Shown here in pieces: positions 16,373-24,480 of a stretch of DNA of 34,599 bases (position 1 is the stretch's first letter; each line of letters starts with the position of its first letter). The notes beneath the pieces were generated by a model. That model saw nothing but the letters and a program-made list of their open reading frames with translations. It did no database searches and was not told where the DNA came from. The position numbers were made by a program, and so were the translations under genes. The DNA comes from Clostridia bacterium (GTDB lineage: Bacteria > Bacillota > Clostridia > Oscillospirales > Acutalibacteraceae), in contig JAGAKX010000027.1 in NCBI GenBank assembly GCA_017625435.1, positions 1 to 34,599 on the forward strand, written 5' to 3'.

Positions 16373-18580
16373 ATGGACAATCACGTAATAAAACTTTCAA
16401 CTCCTGCCGATGATTGGGAGCACGCCTCCCCCATCGGCGGCGGCTCCTTCGGTGCAATGCTTTTCGGTAACACCGACACGGAGAAAATTTATCTTTGCGA
16501 GGAATCAATCTGGTCAGGCACCGAAAGAGACACAACAATAAAGGATTTCCCCGAAAGAGTAAAGACAATGCGTCAGATGTATCTTGACGGAAATATTACC
16601 GAGCTTGACCCCTGGGCAGAGGAAAATTTAGGAGAGGGCATAGAAAGAATTCAGTCCTATGAATACGCCGGTGTGATATCTCTTGACTTTGCCGATAAAA
16701 CAAAGCCCTCCGAATACCACAGAAACCTTATCCTCGACAAGGGTATTTCGGAGATTACTTACAAAAAGGGCAGTAATGCAGTAATTCAGACAGCCTTCTG
16801 CTCATACCCCTATGAGCTTACGGTGATAAATCTTTCCTCTCAGGAAAAAACCGAGTTCGCATTAAGCTATGAAAGAGAATGTATTGAAAGTGTAACATTT
16901 CTCAATGACCTGCTTCTCGTAAGAGCAAAAACAGCCTGCGGCAACCACCGCTTTGCAGTAGGTATTAAAATTGAAACAGAAGGCGATATTGAGGAAAAGG
17001 ACGGAAAAATTACAGTTTCAGGCTCAGACAACACCACAATTTATATTTCAATTGCGACCGAATTCAAATTCGGCAACCGTTTTGAAGAGGTATGCCTCGA
17101 CCTTCTGTCAGAAGCAGAATATGAAGAAATCAAGGAAGGCCATATCGAGGATTTCTCAGAGCTTTTCTGCAGAAGTGACATTCAGCTGAAGTCAAACAAG
17201 GACGTTGAAAGAATGACCACGGACAGACGTCTTGACAGAATAAAGGAAAGCAAAAATGCCGAGGATGACGGTCTTTATGCACTTTATTTTGCTTTCGGCA
17301 AATACCTTCTCATTTCCTCCTCCCGTGAAGACACCCTTCCTGCAAATCTACAGGGTGTGTGGGTCGAAAAAATGGAGAATCCGTGGAATTCAGACTATCA
17401 TACAAACATTAATCTGCAGATGAATTACTGGCTTCCCGAGGTTGCAAATATCTCCGAATGCCACCTGCCTCTTTTCGAGTATATGAACAAATATCTTCTG
17501 GAATCGGGCAAAAAGACTGCAAGGGAAAACTATAACTGCCGCGGTACGGTTCTTCATCATTTAAGCGATATTTACGGCTTTACGACACCTGCTGACGGAA
17601 TCTGGGGCGTATGGCCCATGGGCGGAGCGTGGCTCAGCTTTCATTTGTGGGAGCACTTCCTTTACACAAATGATATTGAATTTTTAAAGGAAACCGCCTA
17701 CGAATATCTTCACGAATGTGCCCTTTTCTTTATGGATTTCCTTTTTGAGGATGAAAACGGTTATCTTATTTCGGGTCCCTCTATGTCCCCCGAAAACGAG
17801 TACTTCCCAATAGAGGGAAACGAGGAAATCACCGCAACAATTGCCTTCTCCCCTACGATGGATATTGAAATTATCGGCGGTACCCTTCGCAATTACATTG
17901 ATGCAGAGAAAATTCTCGGCATAAACGAAGAAGACAGAAAGCAGGCAGAAGAAACACTTAAAAGACTTCCTCCCTTACAGGTAGGAAAAAACGGCTGTCT
18001 TCAGGAATGGCTTCAGGATTACGGCGAGCCTGAGCCCGGTCACAGACACATTTCCCACGCTTTCGCTCTTTATCCCGATAATATGATTACCGAGGCTACT
18101 CCCGAATTTTTTGAAGCAATAAAAAATACCCTTCACAGAAGACTTTCCTTCGGCGGAGGACATACGGGTTGGTCAAGAGCGTGGCTTATAAACCTTTTCG
18201 CCCGTCTCAAGGACGGCAAAAATACTTACGAGCATTTAAGAAAGCTTCTTACAAAATCCACCCACTCAAATCTATTTGATATCCATCCGCCCTTCCAGAT
18301 TGACGGAAACTTCGGCGGTGCTGCAGGTATTGCAGAATCTCTTCTTCAGTCCCACGAGGGCTTCATTTCCGTGCTTCCCGCCGTAAAAGAGGGACTTACG
18401 GGCTCATTCCGAGGACTTAAAGCAAGAGGAAATGTTACTGTTTCCGCTGATTTTACGGACAGCAAAGTTACTGAAGTCACCCTTTCTGCTCCCGAAAATA
18501 TGACGGTAGCGGTAAAAATCAACGGCGAGATGTACTCCGTAGATTTACTTAAAAACAAAGAAGCAGTTATTACTCTCTGA
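16373..18580 (+). CDS. GH95-family alpha-L-fucosidase-like glycosidase
   Basis: 735 residues, near family length. The N-terminal beta domain begins WEHASPIGGGSFGAMLFG and EESIWSGT, a GH95 signature. The (alpha/alpha)6 barrel holds ANLQGVWVEKMENPWNSDYH and NINLQMNYWLPE (catalytic-site Asn pair), SMSPENEY (Glu general-acid region) and FDIHPPFQIDGNFGG (Asp). These correspond to the residues known from bifidobacterial AfcA. No signal peptide, so it is cytoplasmic. It starts 5 bases after the GH27 stop with GGAG close by, so both are made together. Joint alpha-fucosyl and alpha-galactosyl trimming suggests fucosylated plant or host glycans, such as xyloglucan side chains or blood-group-type structures; which one is inference. 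Confidence 0.93.
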   Translation: MDNHVIKLSTPADDWEHASPIGGGSFGAMLFGNTDTEKIYLCEESIWSGTERDTTIKDFPERVKTMRQMYLDGNITELDPWAEENLGEGIERIQSYEYAGVISLDFADKTKPSEYHRNLILDKGISEITYKKGSNAVIQTAFCSYPYELTVINLSSQEKTEFALSYERECIESVTFLNDLLLVRAKTACGNHRFAVGIKIETEGDIEEKDGKITVSGSDNTTIYISIATEFKFGNRFEEVCLDLLSEAEYEEIKEGHIEDFSELFCRSDIQLKSNKDVERMTTDRRLDRIKESKNAEDDGLYALYFAFGKYLLISSSREDTLPANLQGVWVEKMENPWNSDYHTNINLQMNYWLPEVANISECHLPLFEYMNKYLLESGKKTARENYNCRGTVLHHLSDIYGFTTPADGIWGVWPMGGAWLSFHLWEHFLYTNDIEFLKETAYEYLHECALFFMDFLFEDENGYLISGPSMSPENEYFPIEGNEEITATIAFSPTMDIEIIGGTLRNYIDAEKILGINEEDRKQAEETLKRLPPLQVGKNGCLQEWLQDYGEPEPGHRHISHAFALYPDNMITEATPEFFEAIKNTLHRRLSFGGGHTGWSRAWLINLFARLKDGKNTYEHLRKLLTKSTHSNLFDIHPPFQIDGNFGGAAGIAESLLQSHEGFISVLPAVKEGLTGSFRGLKARGNVTVSADFTDSKVTEVTLSAPENMTVAVKINGEMYSVDLLKNKEAVITL

Positions 18581-18588
18581 TAAAAAAA

Positions 18589-18622
18589 CAGGTATAAGAC
18601 AAGAATTCGAGTCTTATACCTG
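18589..18622. terminator. Bidirectional terminator after GH95 and after the 160-residue gene
   Basis: 12-bp perfect stem CAGGTATAAGAC/GTCTTATACCTG (18589-18600, 18611-18622), 10-nt loop, A run left and T run right between convergent genes. Its core GGTATAAG is shared with the terminator at 9487-9514. Confidence 0.9.
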
Positions 18623-18633
18623 TGATTTTTTTA

Positions 18634-19116
18634 TTATTCTTCTGTTTCTTCGTCCTCTTCGGGCTCTTCAAGAATTACATCCTGATTGGTGAAGAACTTG
18701 ATTTTATTAAGAGGCACACCGAGTGTCTTTTCGCAGGCACCGCTCATAAGAGGCATCATTCTTGATTCAACAACAGTATTGATTGCAGCAAAATCAAGAA
18801 GAATCTGAAGCTGTGCCTTAAAGAAGTCCTCGTCCTTATCTGCGAAAAATGAATCGTCAACATCTTCTACAGTAACACCTGTAAGGGACATATCCTGATT
18901 GTAAAGCTTTCTGTACTTGTCGAAGCACTTCTGCATAAGCTCAAGCATCTGCTCCTTATTGCCTGCTTTGAGAGCATTATTAAGGGATGTTGTCTTCATC
19001 TGAAGCTTGAAGGAAAGCTTGCAGGTCTTGACAATTGCAAGAGCTAATTTTGCAAGGTCGGGATTGATTTTTTCGGGGATAAAGATTTCCCCGTCTTTTT
19101 TGTAAAAATAAGCCAT
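18634..19116 (-). CDS. Hypothetical cytoplasmic protein with acidic C-terminus
   Basis: 160 residues; not recognised. It is mostly alpha-helical by composition (LALAIVKTCKLSFKLQM, NKEQMLELMQKCFDKYRKL, FFKAQLQILLDFAAI), with no signal peptide, membrane segment or metal motif, and ends in a run of acidic residues (EEPEEDEETEE). AGGAG precedes the ATG. It starts 18 bases after the stop of the lipase-like gene on the same strand, so it is probably the second gene of that transcript. A helper or regulatory role toward the secreted enzyme is possible but unsupported. Confidence 0.75.
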   Translation of the reverse strand: MAYFYKKDGEIFIPEKINPDLAKLALAIVKTCKLSFKLQMKTTSLNNALKAGNKEQMLELMQKCFDKYRKLYNQDMSLTGVTVEDVDDSFFADKDEDFFKAQLQILLDFAAINTVVESRMMPLMSGACEKTLGVPLNKIKFFTNQDVILEEPEEDEETEE

Positions 19117-19134
19117 TTTTATATCTCCTGAAAA

Positions 19135-20784
19135 TTAATATATACTTTTGCCGTTTGCACGGTTTTTACCGAAAATAAGTGTATCCTCAAAGGGTACCGC
19201 ATAGATTGCATTTTCTTTTGTAAGAGGAACCAAAAAGCTGTTCTCATACTCAATCATAAACTGAGGATAATCGGAATAATCCCATATTGTAATCTGTTCC
19301 TCTGAATAGATTATAAGGTCAACAAGGTCTCCCCAGAAGCGGCTTGCTGCGTCGTGCCTGAGATTCTTGGCGAACCAGGTAATATCGGGGTACAGACAGG
19401 TAGAAGCGTCAATCTGAAGGTCAGCGGAAACGTGATTTCTGCCGCATTCACATTCCTTAGCCTGAACGTAATCAAATCCCAAAATACCGTCAACCTCTGC
19501 ACAGGTAGCACCGAAGGATTCGTCTGCAGTACAGACTGAAGAGTCAGTCATAATGTCGTTAACCATGGTAAAGGGAGCTATGGGATAGCCGTACTCTGCG
19601 AAAATACCCACGTTCTTCCCCTCTGCCATAAGAGTATCAATAATATTTCCCATATTGGGCTGAACCTCATTATGGAAGTAGCGGTTCTTTTGGAGAAGCC
19701 CGGCATACTTTTCCTGAAGCTCGGGAGCAGCAAAAAGGAATTCCTCTGCATCCTTATATCTTTCGGGGCTCATCATAGCAAAAAAGCCGGGAATTCCGCC
19801 GAAGGTTTCGAGAAGATAGGGGTCAACAACTGAATCAAATTCTGCTTCAATATAATCATTCACAATACCGGCAAGGCCGTCAAATAAACCTACGGCATAA
19901 AGCATTTCAAGCATATAGTAAATACCGAGTGTTGCAAAGCTGTCACCGAGGAGTGATTTTACAAAGCGGAGAAGGGAAAGTCCCTCAAGCTTTATATTGC
20001 CCGAAACGGGGTCTGCACAGGCTGTAACACCGTTCATCGCACCGCACATAAACACAACGGCATAAACGTCATCACGTACCTCTGGGTCCGTTTCCGTGTA
20101 GTAATATTCATAAAGGTAAGTCATAACAACACAGTTACCCTGCGAAAAGGCAGTAATTGCAACCTGCTCGCTGCCTGTTACCTTCTTTACTCTTTCAATA
20201 AAATCACGAAGCTCCCCTGAAAGGGTATGCATATCCTTTCGCCAGTCAAAACGGAAGGTGAAGGAATTCCTGTAGCTGTAAACGGGGGCTTCTGTTTCCT
20301 CTCCGGGCACTTCAGGAGCTTCGGGAGCAATGGGTTCAAGATTTTCGTCAAGACCGAGACTGTTATCGTCCTTAATGCCCGTGCCTTCCTTCATTGTGCC
20401 GTCGGGATTACAGCCGAGTCCGTCAAAGGCTTCAAGCACGAAGGGACCGAGATTTTCCGACACAAGGCCAAAATTTCTGAACACAAGTCCTGCAAGAAAC
20501 CCCGGAAGATACTTAAAAAGCGCCGGGACAAGACGATCGGGAGAAGGACCGAAAACCGTTGTATCATCACTTTCGTCCTCTGTATGAAGGTTTCTGTATA
20601 TGGTAACACCGAAGCCGGGTACCTCAACAACAGGGATACTTCCCATATCAAGCTTTTTAATATCCTCTGCAGATTCTGCAAAAATGATATCGTCTCTGGA
20701 AACAGCATCATCAGCAGATACGGAAAATGCCGTCATACCGAAAAGCATTGAAATACAAAGCATTACGGAAATAAGTCTTTTCAT
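19135..20784 (-). CDS. Secreted alpha/beta-hydrolase, LCAT/lipase-like
   Basis: 549 residues. Signal peptide MKRLISVMLCISMLFGM..., cleavage likely after SVSA. After VVEVPGFGV (oxyanion-loop-like) comes an acidic, Pro-rich insert (about 125-168) and then the hydrolase core: FRFDWRKDMHTLSGELRDFI and VAITAFSQGNCVVMTYLY. The likely nucleophile is S214 in AFSQG, where the usual GxSxG has Ala in first place. DWR followed by an S-containing elbow matches lecithin:cholesterol acyltransferase-like lipases. His candidates lie near the C-terminus (GRNHVSADLQID). The substrate is unknown; an ester or lipid outside the cell is inferred. A consensus promoter with a palindrome controls it. Confidence 0.75.
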   Translation of the reverse strand: MKRLISVMLCISMLFGMTAFSVSADDAVSRDDIIFAESAEDIKKLDMGSIPVVEVPGFGVTIYRNLHTEDESDDTTVFGPSPDRLVPALFKYLPGFLAGLVFRNFGLVSENLGPFVLEAFDGLGCNPDGTMKEGTGIKDDNSLGLDENLEPIAPEAPEVPGEETEAPVYSYRNSFTFRFDWRKDMHTLSGELRDFIERVKKVTGSEQVAITAFSQGNCVVMTYLYEYYYTETDPEVRDDVYAVVFMCGAMNGVTACADPVSGNIKLEGLSLLRFVKSLLGDSFATLGIYYMLEMLYAVGLFDGLAGIVNDYIEAEFDSVVDPYLLETFGGIPGFFAMMSPERYKDAEEFLFAAPELQEKYAGLLQKNRYFHNEVQPNMGNIIDTLMAEGKNVGIFAEYGYPIAPFTMVNDIMTDSSVCTADESFGATCAEVDGILGFDYVQAKECECGRNHVSADLQIDASTCLYPDITWFAKNLRHDAASRFWGDLVDLIIYSEEQITIWDYSDYPQFMIEYENSFLVPLTKENAIYAVPFEDTLIFGKNRANGKSIY

Positions 20785-20814
20785 AATCTTACCCCTTTTA
20801 TTTGTATATAGAGT

Positions 20815-20843
20815 ATTTTACCTTCTGAGGTAAGTTTTGTCAA
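20815..20843 (-). promoter_or_regulatory. Promoter of the lipase-like gene with overlapping palindromic operator
   Basis: On the minus strand TTGACA (20838-20843), 17 bases, TAAAAT (20815-20820). A perfect inverted repeat TTACCT-TCTG-AGGTAA occupies 20818-20833, covering half of the -10 and most of the spacer, where a repressor would block polymerase. The regulator is unknown. Confidence 0.68.
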
Positions 20844-20875
20844 CCTCAAATGCTTTTGTTAAACAAGTCTTAAGA

Positions 20876-20904
20876 TTGACTTTAGCTGAACTTTATGATA
20901 TATT
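20876..20904 (+). promoter_or_regulatory. Promoter of the dockerin/Cys-repeat protein gene
   Basis: TTGACT (20876-20881), 17 bases, TATATT (20899-20904) with extended -10 TGA at 20896-20898. It is 33 bases upstream of the ATG. Confidence 0.7.
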
Positions 20905-20937
20905 TTCGGGTATATTGTAAAAAACAGGAGAAAGAAA

Positions 20938-22056
20938 ATGAAAAAATCAATTTCAGCAGTTTTACTCACAATTGTACTTATAATTTCCTTAATAACCCCT
21001 GTCCTTGCAGCGTTAAAGGGCGATATTGACGGGACTCCCGGTATTTCGGCATCTGATGCCCGGCTGGTTCTCAGAGCAGCTGTAGGTCTTGAGGTTTTAA
21101 CCGCTTCACAGCTTGTTGCGGCTGACGCAGACGGTGATACCGTAGTTTCAGCATCCGATGCAAGACTCATTCTCCGTGCATCAGTCGGACTTGAAAATTT
21201 AGGTGAAATTCCGGAAGCCCACGTTCACGAATACAAATTTAAAGAAATAACCCGTGAGCCTACCTGCTCAAACAGCGGAAGAAAGTTACTTGTGTGCTCC
21301 TGCGGCAAGGAAACCTTCGAAACCATAGAGGCTCTGGGGCACGATTTCGGGCTTTCCGGGGAAGAGGCTCCCACCTGTATGAAGAAGGGAAAGAGCGTTT
21401 TTACCTGCTCACGCTGTTCTTACTCAAAAACCGAATATACCGATAAGCTTGACCACGATTTTCAGCTTGATGAGGCAAAGCCCGCAGGCTGTGAAACAAA
21501 GGGACACAATCTTTATAAATGCTCAATGTGCGGCAGAATCAAGAACGAACCCCTTGAGCCTATCGGCCACAGCTACAGCAAAACAACAGGTCTTTGCGAA
21601 AACTGCGGTCTTTCAGATCCCACCTTCTATGAGGAAATACCCCTCGGAGAAAAATGGATTGTAGCCGATAACTGGGAGATTTCAATTGAAAGCGTAATAA
21701 ATCATCCTCTTCACAGCACGGGAATCAACGAATCAAAGGGCTACACAGATGAGCAATGCGTTCTTATTACCTATAAGGTCAAGAACATTGGCTACAAGCC
21801 CCATCTTGCAAATGCAACCGGTCTTATTATCACTCCTCTTGATTTCAAGGTATATGACGAAACCGGCGAGCAGGCAGACAACTACGTATGCAACCACACA
21901 AAGTATGCACAGGTTGAAATAAAGGGCTTGACGGCCACCGGTGTTGTTCCCGTTGTGCTCAGAAATGACAGCGACACTATCACATTCGTCATAAGCGAAT
22001 ACGATTCAGACGGTGTAATAAGAAGAGCTTTCTTTACTGCAAACATTACCGAATAA
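20938..22056 (+). CDS. Secreted protein: dockerin-like pair, Cys-x-x-Cys repeats and C-terminal beta domain
   Basis: 372 residues; AGGAG precedes the ATG. Signal peptide MKKSISAVLLTIVLIISLI... ends near VLA. Immediately after it sit two dockerin-like units: GDIDGTPGISASDARLVLRA and ADADGDTVVSASDARLILRA, each followed by a VGLE turn. Then three to four repeats of ~40 residues pair Cys in CxC or CxxC knuckles with a GHDF/GHSY motif (LLVCSCGKETFE, FTCSRCSYSKTE, YKCSMCGRIKNE, LCENCGLSD), common in Clostridia surface proteins and probably zinc- or disulfide-stabilised. The last ~150 residues (WIVADNWEISIESVINHP...) look like a DUF4352-type beta domain. Divergent from the lipase-like gene. Confidence 0.84.
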   Translation: MKKSISAVLLTIVLIISLITPVLAALKGDIDGTPGISASDARLVLRAAVGLEVLTASQLVAADADGDTVVSASDARLILRASVGLENLGEIPEAHVHEYKFKEITREPTCSNSGRKLLVCSCGKETFETIEALGHDFGLSGEEAPTCMKKGKSVFTCSRCSYSKTEYTDKLDHDFQLDEAKPAGCETKGHNLYKCSMCGRIKNEPLEPIGHSYSKTTGLCENCGLSDPTFYEEIPLGEKWIVADNWEISIESVINHPLHSTGINESKGYTDEQCVLITYKVKNIGYKPHLANATGLIITPLDFKVYDETGEQADNYVCNHTKYAQVEIKGLTATGVVPVVLRNDSDTITFVISEYDSDGVIRRAFFTANITE

Positions 22057-22066
22057 CAAAAAAAAA

Positions 22067-22098
22067 CGTATCGGCTGAGACGGCTGATACGGTTTTTT
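22067..22098 (+). terminator. Terminator after the dockerin/Cys-repeat gene
   Basis: 9-bp stem CGTATCGGC/GCTGATACG (one G-U), 7-nt loop, then six T. Core TATCGG...CTGATAC resembles the terminator at 23291-23318. Confidence 0.85.
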
Positions 22099-22107
22099 GA
22101 TTTTGTG

Positions 22108-22136
22108 TTGATTTAGGAGCTTTTTTGCTTTATTAT
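22108..22136 (+). promoter_or_regulatory. Putative promoter of the alkaline phosphatase gene
   Basis: TTGATT (22108-22113), 17 bases, TATTAT (22131-22136), 33 bases before the chosen ATG. No clear Pho box was found. Confidence 0.45.
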
Positions 22137-22169
22137 AATAATGAAAACATATATGGGAGAGAAATAAAA

Positions 22170-23276
22170 ATGGAAAGTGCAATTATTTCAAAAATCTTAG
22201 CATTTCTTTTAAGCATTTTCGTGGCAATAGGCAATTATTTCGGTTTCAATGAACAGCCCGAGGAGCCCGGAGAAATAAAGAATGTTATCTATCTTATCGG
22301 TGACGGAATGGGCTTTAACCACCTTGAAAAAACCAAGGCTGAAAGCGGTATCTCTCTTACAATGGACAGATTTGAAATCAGGGGAAGCTCGCAAACCGCT
22401 TCTTTAACGAATGAGGTTACTGACAGCGCGGCAGGCGGAACGGCACTTGCAACCGGTGTAAGAACCGGCAACGGCAGAATCGCTGTTTATAACGATGATC
22501 CCAATTCTGTATACTCTTTTCCTAAAAGCCTTACGGAGCTTTGTATGGAAAGGGGTATGCTTACCGGTGTTATTACAACAGATTCAACTGCAGGTGCGAC
22601 CCCCGCATCCTTTTCGGCACATACAGCAAGCCGCGAAATGTCCTGGGATATTTCGGCAGACCAGCTCACATCGGGAATTGACCTTATTTGGGGTACCGCA
22701 GCGTCGGAAATAACACTCAGCAATACAGAAGCAAACGGCTACCGGTACATTTCTACCTTTGATGAAATGATGGCTCTGCCGGAAGGAAGCAGAAGCTTCG
22801 GTCAGTTCACAAGCTCCTTATGGACAATAAAACCTTCATCTGAAAACACACCTAACCTTGAGCAGATGGCTGTCAAGGCAGTTGATATTCTTGACGATAC
22901 GGATGAAGGCTTCTTCCTTATGATTGAAGGCGCTCATATAGATAAGCATTCTCACAATAATGATTCCGATAAAATGGCGGAAGCTCTTGAGGAATTCGAC
23001 AGAACCGTAAAGGCAATGCTGAGCTTTGCAAAAGAAGACGGCGAAACTCTTGTTGTTATCACGGCAGACCACGAAACAGGCGGTATCACCTTTGAAAACG
23101 GCAGTTACGTATTCACAAGCGGCAGTCACAGCGCAGCAGATGTTCCTCTTCTTGTTTACGGCTCCGACGAGCTTATAAAAAACGCTGAAGTCATTAAAAA
23201 CTGCGAAATTCCCGTAAGAATCGCCCGTATTCTTGATTTTGACGAAAAGCAATTCCCCGTAAGCGTAAAGAAATAA
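22170..23276 (+). CDS. phoA: Alkaline phosphatase, membrane-anchored or secreted
   Basis: 368 residues from ATG 22170, chosen because GGGAGAG sits just upstream; an earlier in-frame start at 22125 overlaps the promoter. N-terminal hydrophobic segment (IISKILAFLLSIFVAIGNYF) acts as signal or anchor. The metal and nucleophile sites are complete: YLIGDGMGFNH (D45), VTDSAAGGTALATG (phosphoserine S86), EGAHIDKHSHNND, ITADHETGG and SGSHSAADVPL. It hydrolyses phosphomonoesters outside the membrane to supply phosphate. It follows the dockerin protein on the same strand, with its own terminator-promoter break between. Whether this one is phosphate-regulated cannot be told. Confidence 0.93.
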   Translation: MESAIISKILAFLLSIFVAIGNYFGFNEQPEEPGEIKNVIYLIGDGMGFNHLEKTKAESGISLTMDRFEIRGSSQTASLTNEVTDSAAGGTALATGVRTGNGRIAVYNDDPNSVYSFPKSLTELCMERGMLTGVITTDSTAGATPASFSAHTASREMSWDISADQLTSGIDLIWGTAASEITLSNTEANGYRYISTFDEMMALPEGSRSFGQFTSSLWTIKPSSENTPNLEQMAVKAVDILDDTDEGFFLMIEGAHIDKHSHNNDSDKMAEALEEFDRTVKAMLSFAKEDGETLVVITADHETGGITFENGSYVFTSGSHSAADVPLLVYGSDELIKNAEVIKNCEIPVRIARILDFDEKQFPVSVKK

Positions 23277-23290
23277 AATACTGCAAAAAA

Positions 23291-23321
23291 ACTGTATCGG
23301 TCAGAGGACTGATACAGTTTT
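23291..23321. terminator. Terminator after phoA, also facing the DUF3990 cassette
   Basis: 12-bp stem with one G-U (ACTGTATCGGTC/GACTGATACAGT at 23291-23302 and 23307-23318), AGAG loop, TTTTC on the right, and A6 on the left, giving T6 for minus-strand transcripts. Confidence 0.87.
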
Positions 23322-23326
23322 CTTAT

Positions 23327-23369
23327 TTGGAGGATTATGTGAATTTTTTCTTGATTGCTTTGTGGTAGT
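23327..23369. repeat. Direct repeat, left copy flanking the DUF3990 cassette
   Basis: 43 bp identical to 24481-24524 apart from one missing T. It starts TTGGAGGATT, then ATGTGAATTTTTTC, and ends CTTTGTGGTAGT. On the minus strand it spells the end of a flavin reductase (YHKAIKKKFT, stop), although no such gene precedes it here, so it is a duplicated gene end. Confidence 0.93.
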
Positions 23370-23374
23370 ATTAT

Positions 23375-23581
23375 TCAAGAATTTTTAGCCTCTTTCACAA
23401 GTCTGTCAATATCTGCAAAGGCATTTTCAATGGCTTCTGTGTGATAAAGCTCATACAAAGCATAAATTTTTTTTGTAATTTCCAATTTGTCCCATTCCTT
23501 CAGGATTTCACCTGAGGTGGTTTCCTTATATTCAGCATATCTTTCAGTAAGATACATAAAAAAAGTCATTTCACGACTCAA
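23375..23581 (-). CDS. Small DUF3791-like protein
   Basis: 68 residues from TTG 23581, which has GAGGTGAT at proper spacing and overlaps the previous stop by 4 bases; ATG 23569 is a less likely start. The pattern FFMYLTERYAEYKETTSGEI, then KKIYALYELYHTEAIENAF, matches my recollection of DUF3791 (...YelyHte.iena..DId). It is helical with no membrane segment. Third gene of a tightly coupled three-gene unit, so it probably works with, or neutralises, the DUF3990 protein. No function is established. Confidence 0.74.
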   Translation of the reverse strand: MSREMTFFMYLTERYAEYKETTSGEILKEWDKLEITKKIYALYELYHTEAIENAFADIDRLVKEAKNS

Positions 23582-23829
23582 GAAATATCACCTCGTAAAT
23601 AAAGTGAGTTTCTGGGATTTCCTGTAATTCTTTCAGCTTCCCACATATCAAATATGGCAGGAGCCCCGAAGTCCCACATTTCATATCTTTTATCAGAAAG
23701 CATAATATGAATTTCAGATAATGCAAATGCCTTGAAAGCCTCAAAAGGACTGAATCCGTATTTTTTACATATAAGCTCTACAACAGCTTTGTTGTAATAA
23801 TCCATTATTACAGATGGAGTTCTTGTCAT
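23578..23829 (-). CDS. Small protein of the DUF3990/DUF3791 module
   Basis: 83 residues; ATG 23829 overlaps the DUF3990 stop (ATGA) with AGAGGTGAT upstream. Helical N-terminal half (YYNKAVVELICKKYGFSPFE, AFKAFALSEIHIML) and a conserved-looking C-terminal half (APAIFDMWEAERITGNPRNS, LYLRG), which I recall next to DUF3990 proteins in Clostridia but cannot name. Its stop overlaps the next start. A cognate antitoxin or adaptor role is inferred from the operon layout only. Confidence 0.72.
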   Translation of the reverse strand: MTRTPSVIMDYYNKAVVELICKKYGFSPFEAFKAFALSEIHIMLSDKRYEMWDFGAPAIFDMWEAERITGNPRNSLYLRGDIS

Positions 23830-24302
23830 AATGTGATCACCTCTTTTAATTTCAATGCAGCCACTGCCCTTTCGGTCTTCATTACATACTGATCTTTAAG
23901 CTTCTGAATAAGAAGGCGTCTTATAGCTTCTTCCTCATTATAATCTCCCGCAATATACATATTTATTACAGGCATAGTGTTATCATTCGCAACAGGACCT
24001 GCAATTACGTCATAGTCATTTACATCATTTGTATTAGTTCTGTGAGATGCTACGAACTTAAGCCAATCGGCATCAGGAGCACAGAACTTAAGAGTTTTTA
24101 ATAAAGCAACTTCTTCATCAAAATAAAATACTGTAACGGTGGGAGTTCCTTCGCCACGGCGTAACACCATAAGCTTTGCCCATTTTGCAGCCTGTTCGAA
24201 ATCTGAGGTAAGATAAAAACCGCATCCGAAATCCAATGCACGGTTACTCTCAATTATTTTAGGTACCTTAACTGCAACATTACTACCGTGATATAAAAGC
24301 AT
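23826..24302 (-). CDS. DUF3990-like protein, possible ADP-ribosyltransferase-fold toxin
   Basis: 158 residues from ATG 24302; GTG 24311 is also in frame, but GGTGTGA lies at better spacing for 24302, and MLLYHGSN is the usual family start. Key segments: LLYHGSN (H5), LDFGCGFYLTSDFEQAAKWA (Y30), WLKFVASHRTN, DVIAGPVANDNT and a C-terminal KLKDQYVMKTERAVAALKL. The YHGS...DFG.GFY.T...QA..WA pattern is that of DUF3990 and recalls the His and Tyr of ADP-ribosyltransferase folds; a final catalytic Glu is not certain (Q in DQY is a candidate). It heads a three-gene unit with 4-base overlaps, its own promoter and flanking direct repeats, which suggests a mobile toxin-antitoxin or defence cassette (inference). 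Confidence 0.78.
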   Translation of the reverse strand: MLLYHGSNVAVKVPKIIESNRALDFGCGFYLTSDFEQAAKWAKLMVLRRGEGTPTVTVFYFDEEVALLKTLKFCAPDADWLKFVASHRTNTNDVNDYDVIAGPVANDNTMPVINMYIAGDYNEEEAIRRLLIQKLKDQYVMKTERAVAALKLKEVITL

Positions 24303-24333
24303 TTTTGTCACACCATTTCTTTCAGTTTATTTC

Positions 24334-24362
24334 AGTATAACATCTTTTATAATAGTTTTCAA
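24334..24362 (-). promoter_or_regulatory. Promoter of the DUF3990 cassette
   Basis: Minus-strand TTGAAA (24357-24362), 17 bases, TATACT (24334-24339) with extended TGT before the -10. It lies inside the repeat-flanked segment, so the cassette carries its own promoter. Confidence 0.75.
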
Positions 24363-24443
24363 GATATGAAAAAAGAAGGCAGATTTCTCCGTCTCAGAAT
24401 GCTTACTAAGTCCATTCTAAATAGAAATGGGGGGCAGCAGTCT

Positions 24444-24473
24444 AAAGGACACAGATTTTACTCTGTGTCCTTT
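24444..24473. terminator. Hairpin terminator between flavin-reductase frame and cassette
   Basis: 12-bp perfect stem AAAGGACACAGA/TCTGTGTCCTTT, 6-nt loop. Only three T follow on either strand, so termination may be partial. It would end the rubrerythrin transcript before the cassette promoter. Confidence 0.62.
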
Positions 24474-24480
24474 CGTAATA

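Noticed and set aside
20859..21170. 103-codon minus-strand frame opposite the dockerin gene
   Set aside because: Shadow of the dockerin repeats and signal peptide on the other strand.
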